From: Apricaphanius iberus
Lineage: Eukaryota; Chordata; Actinopteri; Cyprinodontiformes; Aphaniidae
Assembly: GCA_028564705.1 (NCBI GenBank)
Contig: JAPXFQ010002758.1
Location: forward strand, 62,001-126,000
DNA: 64,000 nt
Reading direction: 5' to 3'
Position numbers and translations under genes: made by a program. Shown one piece after another: positions 44,107-56,639 of the stretch (the first letter of the stretch is position 1; every line of letters starts with the position of its first letter). The notes beneath the pieces were generated by a model. It was not told the DNA's origin, made no database searches, and was given only the letters and a program-made list of their open reading frames with translations.

Positions 44107-46737
44107 TTAGGACCCAGCTCCAAAGTTTCCAGCTTTCTCTGCAACCTCCAGGGCACTCTTCAGATTCTGATCAAACAGTTCACATCTGGATCCAAACACA
44201 CACAAAAAAAACAACAACACAAAAATCAATCAAACAGAAGAACATAAACACTTGATGCTCACAGACAAGTTTGCCTTGATAAATCGAACGATCGCTGGGC
44301 AAAAAAATCCTATTACTGTCCATGTACCTGATGGGCATTTCCAGGGAATAGAACGGGTTCTTCAGAGCAAAATCCGAGTAGATCTCGTAAATCTTCTTCA
44401 ACAAGGCGTCGATACCGGACTGCCGAGGGTCTGCCAACACGATAAACTTTATCCCTGCCAGAACAAAGAGAAACGTGTTTGAAACCAGAGATCTTTATGA
44501 AAAAGCTCCAGCAGGACAACCAGTCACACCAAAATATGTACGGACTCTGTCGTGTTCAGACGTTACAATACTACGTGTGAAGACAAAAAGCCTGCATAAA
44601 TTAGTGTACAAAAATCTGTATTCACCTTGCATATTGTTTAATGTGCTGAAAAAGGAGACGTATAAGATGCCTCTAGAATTATTAGCACCCCTGGTAAAGA
44701 TCTGTACAAAACAGAATCACCAGATTCCCCTACATTACCCTCCTGCCTTGCTTTTCATAGTTCCTTTTTAAGTCATTATCAAAAATTATTTCATTATTTG
44801 AGCATGCCTATTAGTTTAGAAGCGTCTTTACCACCGTGAATCTGCAATATTTAAACGGTCTTTATGAAGATTGACAAAGAGCGAGGTCATAGGCGAGACG
44901 CGTCACAAAAGGAAGTTATGAATCGCGCTAAAGAACTGAAACATTCGATTACGCCACCGCTACTTTTTGTTAAAAACAATTAAGTCTTACTGGTGTAAAA
45001 GTACTTGAATTAAAAAGGTACATTTTTCTACAGTTTCTATTATATTCATCATATTATTATAACAAAAAAATGCTTGATCCACAACATCTTCACTAGCGGG
45101 GCCTATAAATATGGACGGTGCTGTAGTCTTTTCAACACGGTGCCAAAGTTTTTCCATGGATATTAGCTGGTTTTCACTTAAAGTTTTATCCATATTTGGA
45201 CAAAATCAATATTATTTTTAATTTTTTCCTTTATTATCATGGTCAACATGTATGCATCCAGAAAAATTGACAAATAAAAGGGAAAAAAGAAGAGGGCAGA
45301 CCAAAAAAAAAGAAGAAAGAATTGATTAGGTCTCTTTCCGTAGTGTTTTGGGATATTGTCAAAAACCGATAAAATTTTAAGAACATACCAGTGTCAGATT
45401 TCATCCTAAACACATTGTTAACTGGAATGTATCAGACTGTCGGTTCAATTAAGAACTTCATGGATTTAAAAAAATCTGGAATAAAAAAATAAAAAAAATC
45501 ACTTTACCCACATATTTCTCATAAATTGACCTCAATAGTTTAAAAAAAGAAGCAACATCCAATAAAACTGTTTTGCATTATAGGTTCAGTGAATTTGTTT
45601 TGTTGGTGAAGCCTTTCTGGACAGAGGCGTAAACTATTGGAATCATTCTAAATGTAGACAAGGTAACCTACTGTTTTATTCAGATACCAACCTGTAAGAG
45701 TCTGATAGCAGTGGAGTTTGAACACATCCGTTTCCAGCATCTCGATGCCTGAGCTGCCCACTTCAGGAGACAACTGTGAACCTATTGCAAACAACCTGGG
45801 GAGAAATCCCACAGGCGACCAGGTAAGTGTACACGTCAGAGACAGAGCTCACTGTAAATGAATTTCAAACAAACAAATGTAAAAAAAAAACAAAAAAAAA
45901 ACATACTGATAAGGAAGTTCTTGGTATCACACATAAGAAGGAAAAGAAAATGTTGCATTTCATTTGAAAGAACCGCCCTTGTTACTCCAAACTGCTCTAT
46001 ACATTCATGGTAAAAAGTGAGGACCAATTTATTTGATTTTAAACTTTAACAAGTCAAAAAAAGTGGTGCATTCAGGCTCATCAGCAGTTCATAGAAGAAC
46101 GTGATTAGATGGAGAGGTAACTTCATTTAGAGAAAATGTATGATGCATTCATATTTTTTGTCACCAGAATCCTTCATGGCTGCTGCTACCACCTTGGAGG
46201 CAGTGGGTTTGTGCATTTTTTGCGTGTTTTTTTAAATACTAATAATGGCATCTTTTATATATGCAACACCAAGCAACCCTATAGTCTCAAGAATGACTTA
46301 CGAGTGAAACATGGACGCTAGCATCAGCTTCTCGTTAGAGCTGAGGCGAGCCCGTCCAAACCGAATCGACACCGGATAATTAGCTGGGTCCTTTAAATAT
46401 TCAAGAATGTCCTTTCCGTCGGCTGTATTCTTCCCGAGCACGTCCACTCCATTGATGGACAGCAATGCGTGACCCACTGAAAGACAACGGCTCCAGTTAC
46501 AAATAAAACTGCTTCACAAATATTCACCTGATGGCGTCATTGAAGCCGCTTCGGAACATTACCTTTAATTCCGTCCCGCTGTCCGAACGATACCAATACT
46601 TTTTCATCGTGATGTTTCAGCACCAGGTCCAAAGGGTAGCTGAAGGTCTTCTCCGCCTCGGTTCTCGGAATATAGTTGTCATATTGGTAAATCAAACCCC
46701 CGGCTTTATTCACTACATAAACACTGAAAATCACCAT
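44107..46737 (-). CDS. trappc4: TRAPP complex subunit 4 (synbindin)
   Basis: A core subunit of the TRAPP tethering complexes, which act as Rab GEFs in ER-Golgi and later traffic. Coding exons in transcript order (- strand): 46737-46563, 46476-46302, 45795-45692, 44454-44328, 44185-44107; phases join to 660 nt, 219 aa, equal to the human protein. Translation begins [20 protein letters not shown] (longin-like start) and continues with [28 protein letters not shown] (PDZ-like insert of synbindin), [78 protein letters not shown] and the tail [13 protein letters not shown]. It is tail-to-tail with slc37a4. A TTTATT at 43951-43956 (AATAAA on this strand) would make the two 3' ends overlap. It is head-to-head with rps25. 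Confidence 0.97.
44455..45691 (-). other. trappc4: trappc4 intron 3, about 1.2 kb
   Basis: A stretch with GAATTATTAGCACCCCTGGT (about 44677) resembles a common non-coding fish repeat, and AT-rich sequence fills the rest. No coding exon is needed or seen here. Confidence 0.55.
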
Positions 46738-47055
46738 CTTTGCCAGCGCCTACTTCCTCCCACTTGTCACGTGACGTTAACACGCACCTTTTTATGAGAG
46801 ACGTATTTTTATTTATTTTAATGCAATTATTTATTGTTAATCTACACTTGCTTTCATGTTAAAATAAATATTGTTATATGTCTTCTGCTGTGCTTGACAA
46901 TATATAAACAGTAGATTTGTTGTTTTTTTCAAGCCTCAAAACAAAAGAAAACTCACTCTCCCAGAATTCCTTCTATCACTTCCGAGCTACGGGTTGACTA
47001 AGGGACTGTCGCACGGGGTGGACTTCCTTTCGCTCCGACATCTTGACGAGGAAAC
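46738..47055. promoter_or_regulatory. Shared bidirectional promoter of trappc4 and rps25
   Basis: Only 318 bp separate the two divergent ATGs. On the trappc4 side are an ETS-like ACTTCC (46752-46757) and a perfect palindromic E-box GTCACGTGAC (46766-46775) followed by a CRE-like TGACGT. On the rps25 side is TCCCAGAAT (46959-46967), resembling the core of the ZNF143 motif, and a pyrimidine start CTTCCTTTC at about 47023, the 5'TOP signature of ribosomal protein mRNAs. The middle is AT-rich. The same divergent arrangement is known in mammals. Confidence 0.7.
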
Positions 47056-49809
<2,754 letters not shown>

Positions 49810-49899
49810 TCAGGTAAAGCAGGAGCTCATACTTCTCCACAGTTCTTACCATGTAGTGTTGTGGAATCTATTCTAACCTTTCTTTTCTTCCTTTTGCAG

Positions 49900-49970
49900 G
49901 TTCTCCCACGCGTTTCCTCTGAGCTGTTTGTTACGAAAGGTGTAATAAAATTGTAAAGGCAAAACGAGTT
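49900..49970 (+). other. rps25: rps25 3'UTR terminal exon
   Basis: After the stop at 49809 a GT donor (CAG|GTAAAG at 49813/49814) is followed by an acceptor TTTTGCAG at 49899. The short terminal exon carries AATAAA at 49944-49949. The junction is only 4 nt past the stop, too close to trigger decay. Confidence 0.75.
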
Positions 49971-50078
49971 CGTTTCATGTTCTATTTGAGGTTTGCTGGT
50001 GCCTCCAAAGTTATACCTGACGAGGCTTTTCACTCATCCAAACACACTGCACATTTCCATGTTTCTTTGTTTCCTGTA

Positions 50079-51504
50079 GCTGAAAGCGCAGGGTTTGTCA
50101 GCGTCAGCAGCGGCATGATTACATGTTACGTCTATGTTTGAGGCTGTTGGCGGAGCATCAGCTCTGTAAACTTCTCAAGCTTTTTCTTCGTTCCAAGCTT
50201 CAAAGAGCCAAACGCCAGCAACACAAAAGTTCAGCTAGTTGAAGTTTCGATGGTCTTAACACTCTTGACGCAACCGTCAACCAATCAGAGCATCTCGCTG
50301 AAATGACTGTGCCCAGCGTCAACGCTGCCTAGCCAGCCACGATCCGCAAGAGTTTAAAACATCTAGCGGAGAAAGGCCCGCCTACTAGCTTTGCAAGCTT
50401 CAGCTTAAAAATGCATCTTCTGTGTACAGCACAGATCAAACGTTTGGACACCTCATTCAAAGAGTTTTCTTTATTTTCATGACTATGAAAATTGTAGACT
50501 CACAATGAAGGCATCAAAACTATGAATTAACATGGAATTGCTTACTTAACAAAAAGGTGCGAAACAGTTGAAAATGTCATTCTAGGTTCCTCAAAGTGCC
50601 ACCCTTTAGCTTTTATTACTGCTTTGTATTCTCTTGATGAGCTTCAAGAGGTAGTCACCCAACACTCTTGAAGGAGTTCCCAGAGATGCTTAGTACTTGT
50701 TGGCCCTTTTGCCTTCACTCTGTGGTTCAGTTCACCCCAAATCATTTCGATTGGGTTCGGGACCGAGGGGGCCAGGTTATCTGGCGCAGCACCCACCACT
50801 ATCCTTGGTCAAATAGCCCTCACACAGCCTGGAGGTGTTTGGGGTCATTGCCATATTGAAAAATAAATGGTGGTCCAACTAAACTTAAACTGGATGGAAT
50901 AGCATGCCGCTTCATGTGAGCCAGTTTCTTTGTAGCGCTTGATGGTTTTTGTGACTGCACTTGGGGACACTTTCAAAGTTTTGCAAAGTTTTCAGATTGA
51001 CTGACCATCGTTTCTTAAAGTAATGATGGCCACTCGTTTTTCTTTACTTACCTGTTTTTTTCTTACCATAATACAAATTCTAACAGTCTATTCAGGTGGA
51101 CTATCAGCTGTGTATCCACCTGACTTCTGCACGACACAAATGATGGTTCCAACCCCATTTATAAGGCAAGAAATCCCACTTTGAACCTTGAAGCTGACGA
51201 AGCACACCTGTGAAGTGAAAACCATTTCAGGTGACTACTTCTTGAAGCTCATCAAGAAGATGGAGTGTGTGCAAAGCAGTTATCAGAGCATAAGGTGGCT
51301 ACTTTGAAGAAACTAAAATATAAGGCGTATTTTCAATTGTTTTACACTTTTTTAAGTGTATAATTCCACATGTGTTAATTCATAGTTTTGATGCCTTCAG
51401 TGTAAATCTAAAACGTCAATAGTGATGGGGAAAAAATGAAATTCATTGAATTAGTAGCTTTATTAGCGTTTAACGCTGACAAAGCATGCGGTCTGAGCGC
51501 ATCA
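50079..51504. mobile_element. MITE copy split by a Tc1 insertion
   Basis: The left arm 50079-50428 and right arm about 51453-51504 together align, in reverse, to the uninterrupted element at 757-1190. Shared blocks include TCAGCTAG, AACCAATCAGAGCATCTC, CCCGCCTACTAGCTTTGCAA and CTTCTGTGTACA, and both outer ends carry TTTGTCAGCGT. The gap between the arms is a Tc1 element. Confidence 0.75.
50429..51452 (-). mobile_element. Tc1-like element inserted in the MITE
   Basis: The left end has AAACGTTTGGACACCTCATT, the usual Tc1 terminus. On the - strand are remnants of the transposase C-terminus around 50650-50790 (the block preceding [14 protein letters not shown] and LWELLQECWVTTS). The right terminal repeat is worn or lost, so the right border is approximate. 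It is related to the shorter element at 32185-32627. Confidence 0.75.
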
Positions 51505-53317
51505 TAATACTTGTATCCATAAGTGAACATGCAGGATGAGGAGATGCTCCTTCAGTCTGACAGCATTGAGAGATTTAACGCTTAGCAAGCAGGAAATGAA
51601 AAAATGAGCATGTTCAGCATTTAAAGCTGTCTACATATACTGTAGATTCATCGGAGTGGTGTTGCTTCCGCTAATCCCCTTGATTTTTATTCGGGTTTTT
51701 GGCTCCAAAATGCATTGAGTCCTGTACTTTTGACATATAAACAAAAAAAAAATCCCCTGAACTCATGATTCTATTCATACCCTATTAGACCATAAAAAGC
51801 AGCTGTGTCTGGAGGCTTCTCATGACAGACATGAAAAGAGACTCAAATATTTTTCGCTCAGGGCGAGTGATGTTCAGGACTTCACTGATGGATGTTATTA
51901 ACCCTCCCTTTATCATCGTGAAGCGTCATCCCCCTGCCCCCCCGGGGCAAAGACGAGCAAACAAACCACAGGGTGTACGCCTCTGACGTACAAGCAACAT
52001 CCATCAGGTCTACCCAACTTTCAGCCCTTTAAAGAAAACAAACGCGGAGCTGTGTTTGTCTTTTCACTCAGGCTGTCCAACAAAACCTGCACACATTTTA
52101 AATAAAAATTAAACATTCACGGTGGCTCTCTAAAGGGTTCACACTAGTTTTAGAATCGCAGGTTTTGGTGATATCTAAAAAATTGAGATAGGATTTTTTT
52201 TTTTATCTGTTTAATTCAAGATGTAGTATTTTTGGAAAGGAATAAACTAACCTTCTTGGATGCATGTGCCAAAACCATAAACTGATGCTCTATTGGAGGA
52301 ACTTTTGGTTCAGTCTGAGCATTAGATTTGTATTGCATTCACTTGTGCCATAAATTATGGTAACATCTGATGAACCAGAAGTAATGTTCAGCTGTCCCAG
52401 TAGGATCTTGCTGGAATTAACCCGTTTCCATCCTTTTAAGTAAGCAACAGTTTAGAAAGGATAGCATTTAGCATCACTTTGTAGCAAACTTCAATCAAAA
52501 GTAGCATTACGGTCAAGATGACACTCATGTTGAAGTAAAAAATGATACAAAATGATGATTTGAGTTTTTTGTTTTTAAAAAGTTTGAAAAAGTGCTAACT
52601 TTGGCATTTTAAGATACAAAAATGACCATGAAATGGCATCTTTGGAGAGTAAACGGTGTGAGAAACATTTCCTCATGTCCTGTTTTCACGGAGCGTTTGC
52701 TGCCAACACCTACAGTGGGCAGCAAATATGTTTGTGCAGTACAAAATACAGCCAGTGACATGATATACTGTGGGGGGTTTTTCAGATCGTTGATTGTTGC
52801 AAACACTAACTGAAAAATGTGGCACAGGTGTGTGTTGCAGTCTCAGTAAGTGAGGGCTAGTTGCATGTAGCATTGGGGGAATTGGTCAGCAAGGCACTAG
52901 TCCTCATTGTGTTTCTTCATACGCTACAAACGCACTTATTTGTCAAAGCAGCTTTTGTCTATGAAACAGCCTGAAGATTATTTTCTAGCTCTGTTTGAAA
53001 TAGCTTTAATAGTCATTGCAGTTGGTGCTTTATAAAAAAAAAAACCACAAGTTTAAACAGCACATCAGTAAAGGACTAAACTGGTTACATTCCTCACTTT
53101 TAAGAACCTGGTGCTGTACAAATTGGCTACTGCTTACAGGGCCCAGTAATGACAGGTGTCCTTACTGTGGAAATCTGGACATCTCAATTCCACAGGGGTG
53201 GAACTGAATTCCTATAAGTAAAAAGCTTTATCATGACTTCATATTTAAGACAGAATCATGTAGAAAAATCCAATTTATAATATAAATGTGTTCATTTCGT
53301 GGTGGACAAATATATTC
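51505..53317. other. Intergenic, nothing recognised
   Basis: About 1.8 kb of AT-rich sequence without a supported exon, RNA gene or bounded element. Short reading frames on both strands near 52.6-52.9 kb overlap each other antisense and show no family signature. Confidence 0.6.
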
Positions 53318-53640
53318 ACTTTCAATTCAATTCACTTTTATTTATATAGTGCCAATTCACAACAAATTTTATCTCAAGGTATCTCTACTTTACAACAAAA
53401 GTAATTTCAATACAATTATACAAACATTCCAATCAGTAAAAATTTTTCTATGTAAGGAATCCCAGCATATTGCGATGAGTCATTGATGTGAGGTTGGGTC
53501 CAGATCATGCAGACTCCAACCACAGCAATTCCTCAGCAATCCCTCATACTGAGCAAGCATGCAGCAACAGTGGAGAGGAAAAACTCCCCTTTAACAGGAA
53601 AAAACCTCCAGCAGAACCAGGCTCAGTACAAGCGGTCATC
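53318..53640 (-). mobile_element. LINE/SINE 3'-end repeat, reverse orientation
   Basis: It begins AATTCAATTCACTTTTATTT, then has ATAGTGCCAATTCACAACAA, CAGCAATCCCTCATACTGAG and GTGGAGAGGAAAAACTCCCC. Reverse-complemented, this matches the repeat at 40446-40665 but reaches further into the 5' part. Confidence 0.7.
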
Positions 53641-53889
53641 TGAGAAGACAGAGAAGAGACAGCATTGAGGATGCTCGGTGACTTTGAGCTTCATCTGGAC
53701 CGAAGTTCCCCATCCAGCAGGGGGCATTGTAGTTGAGCAGGGTACCAGACCACGTGGAGCTTCTATGGGGATATAAGTATATAAAGCTGTTTTGCTAACA
53801 GAATTAGTGTTGTCCCACTGTGTTGTTTCCCACATTGGCAATACTTGGTAAAACAACCATTTGTCACTAGGACAACACTTTGACTTTAC

Positions 53890-54213
53890 CATGAATCTGA
53901 TCCAGGTAATCCATTTTTATTTCAAATTTTCTGGTGTTTTGAAGACTTAATGGTGCTGTGCACTTCAACAAGAATCCCAGGAACTTTGGAAGATAATCTG
54001 TCCCACAGGATCACAGATCCACCACCATACCTAACAGTGGGCTTAATGGCCTTTTTCACATGTTCATGCATGACTGACGCCAAAAACCGTAACTTTATTC
54101 TCATCTAAGCAAACTTCACGTGTTTACATGTGTGCTGGTAGGACATCCAGGATTTCTTTTCTGGCATTCTTCTCTAACAACAGCTTGGCGTGTAGATTAA
54201 AAGTTAAAAAAAG

Positions 54214-54268
<55 letters not shown>

Positions 54269-54360
54269 CGAGGGACTTAGTAATGCCAGGATGAGACGCT
54301 CCTCTGCAGTTCTCTAACAGTGAGCTTGTTTTAGCATTCTTCTCACTGTGCGTGTGGGAA
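53890..54360 (-). mobile_element. Degraded Tc1-like fragment with (TA)n inside
   Basis: Blocks such as GATCCACCACCATACCTAAC and TTGGCGTGTAGATTAAAAG resemble the antisense of Tc1-like repeats. A TA microsatellite (54219-54267) interrupts it. No frame is intact and limits are approximate. Confidence 0.4.
54219..54267. repeat. (TA)n microsatellite
   Basis: About 49 bp of alternating AT in a Tc1-like remnant. Confidence 0.9.
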
Positions 54361-54431
54361 AGCTAAATAAGGATCCTTCATAAAGCTTAACGCCAGTGGC
54401 TAAACACAAATAGCAATGGTCATTTCATGTT

Positions 54432-54551
54432 GTGATGGACTGGTGACCTGTCCAGGGTGTACCCCGCCTGTCGCCCGTTGACAGCTGGAGATAGGCACCA
54501 GCCCCCCCGCGACCCCTGGAGGAACAAGCGGTTCAGAAAATGGATGGATTG
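54432..54551 (+). mobile_element. Short retroposon with target-site duplication
   Basis: It starts GTGATGGACTGGTGACCTGT after ATGGTCATTTCATGTT and ends with a GGAT-type tail (AAATGGATGGATTG) before ATGGTCATTTAATGTT. The flanks are a 16-bp duplication with one mismatch. The GGATGGAT tail and GTCCAGGGTGTACCCCGCCT body are those of a widespread fish LINE 3' end/SINE. A sister copy is at 62384-62513. Confidence 0.75.
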
Positions 54552-55299
54552 ATGGTCATTTAATGTTTATACCCCAAGGGAACAGAGAATAATTAATTTC
54601 TTATTATTAGTTTCTATAAACTCTGATCAACTTCAAAAAAGTATAAATTATAAACTAACTTGCTGCCAGTTTTTTTTTCAGGTAAAGAAATGTACTTGTT
54701 TAAAAGAGTGGATTTTTCTCCAGTTTTTAACGTAAAATTGCTGTATATTTGAGGTCACACTTATTGAACCTCTTTCCCACAAAAAGGAGTGTCCATGTGA
54801 AATCTTTATTCAGTCAGAACCCTCTGCACAGCCAGTTTCCAAGTCCGAGATCCAAGAAACGCATCAGCCAAATATTGAAAGCAAAACAACTGCACATTTT
54901 ATGAAATACAAAATAGTCATCTGAAAGTTTTTTTTATCCTGTTACATTGCAAAATTAAGATGGATGAATTTTTGTTGTTGTCGATTAATGAACAGAAGGG
55001 TACTCTTGCAGTTACTGATGGTTCTTCATAGAGTCGAGGAGGGGGAAAAAAGCTTCAAATGTAAGAATTTCCATTTCAATAACCAGATTTCTTGCATGTC
55101 CCCTGTAACCAAGACTTCCCACTGACTGTCGCCCAGCAGAGCAATCTGAAAGCCCAGCTTCATGTCGGGAACCACGACTGAAGTCTCAGATTAGAAGGAA
55201 GTTGATCAGGCTCTGGGCTGGGCAGTGAAAGTGACAGCGCATGAACAACAGCTGCCTTTGTTCAGTGTGTTTGTGTCTGTGTGTGTGCATGTGTTCTTG

Positions 55300-56260
55300 T
55301 TTTTGGGGTATTCACCAACCTTCTTAGGACCAATGGACCTTGTTTTAACCGAAGCCCAGTCCTAATACAGTGGAACCCCCTTTTTAGAGTTAGGCTATAT
55401 GTTTAGACGCATTGTGTGAATAAAGTTTTAGTTAGGGTTAGGAATAGAATGGTAATTGTTAGGGTTAGGGTAAGAGTTTTAGTTAGGCAGAAATCCACTG
55501 CTAATATGGGTAGCAATATAAACTTGTGTTGTGTTCGTACGTACGTGGTTTTCTATCCCACTTAGGACCAGTTTTGGGATATTCACTAACCTTCTTAGGA
55601 CTGATGGACCTTGTTAGGACCGAAGCCTGGTCCTAATACGGAGGACTCCCTTTTTACGGTTAGGGGTTATGTTTGGAGGTGTGGGGTGTATTGAGTTTTA
55701 GTTAGGCATAAATCAAATCATTAAAATCAATAGAAGTTAATGGACGACCCTAATGTGTGTAGCAATAGAAAATTGTGTGTGTGTGTACCTGTTTTTTTAA
55801 CCCTACTTAGGACCAGTTTTGGGATATTCACTAAACTTAGGACCAATAGACCTTGTTAGGACTGAAGCCTGGTGTTCTAACTAAACAGCATACTTTTCAG
55901 AATAGCATACTGTAAGTTGAGTTATCTAACCAATTTTTCCCAAACCAACAAGTTTTATGTTCTAACCCTAAGGTCACAGAAGGATAAATATACTTTATTT
56001 TAAATGCCTAAACATAATATATATACGTATAATTTCAGTGGATTTGAACAGATTCTAAAAACCATGCGCATTAATTAAGTCGGTCATTCTGATGGGTTAG
56101 GGGTTAGATTTAAAGGTATGGTGTGAATTGGGTTTTAGTCAGGCTTATGGTTAGGTACAGATCAGTAATGGTTAGGAAAAGTGTCTGGGTTAGGCATAAA
56201 TCCAGTTACTAAATCAATGGAAGTCAGTGGATGGTAGTGATATGGGTAGTAATACAAATG
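55300..56260 (+). repeat. Diverged tandem repeat, about 250-bp unit
   Basis: Three to four units share TTCACTAACCTTCTTAGGAC-, GGACCTTGTTAGGACCGAAG-, GTTTTAGTTAGGC- and TGGGTAGCAATA-like blocks in the same order, starting near 55308, 55560, 55810 and (partial) 56095. Words GTTAGGGTTAGGG occur at about 55430 and 55460. It runs into a GT microsatellite at 56260-56310. Confidence 0.7.
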
Positions 56261-56389
56261 TGTGGGTGTGTGTGCGTGTGTGTGTGGGTGTGTGTGTGTG
56301 TGTGTGTGGTTGAAACTCTTCCCTCTCCTCCTCTGTCCATTCCTGTCTCTCTCCGTCTCTACCTCTCTCTCTCTGTCTCTCTCGCTCTC

Positions 56390-56632
56390 AGACCCCCACT
56401 GATGGTGATGTTTAAATGTCTGGAGGACAGAGCTGGAGTGGGAGCGCCGTCTCGCGGTGATCAGCCTGGATGCTTCTCCCAGCTTTTGGATTTATGGCAC
56501 GCAGCTGTTGAGCGGCTGACAGACGAGTGAGGAGCTCGGGCGCTGCTGCCTCTCAAGCTGCTGGGAGCAGCTCAGGATCTGCTCGCTGCTGCTGCTTCGG
56601 AAAGAAGACTGTTGTGCCTCGACGCGCAAACG
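56390..56632 (+). other. Possible non-coding first exon of a downstream + strand gene
   Basis: A GC-richer block with CAG/CTG-rich purine-pyrimidine patches (GCTCGCTGCTGCTGCTTCGG) ends at a strong splice donor, AAAC|GTGAGTAG, at 56632/56633, preceded by a CT-rich promoter-like stretch. This is how a vertebrate 5'UTR exon often looks. No downstream coding exon is in the window, so the gene cannot be named. A chance donor is possible. Confidence 0.3.
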
Positions 56633-56639
56633 TGAGTAG

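Noticed and set aside
52609..52873. Overlapping short frames on both strands
   Set aside because: Mutually antisense frames of 60-66 codons without splice or family support.
54219..54267. Possible CRISPR-like or satellite array
   Set aside because: Simple dinucleotide repeat; no spaced direct repeats of CRISPR type exist anywhere in the window, as expected for a vertebrate.
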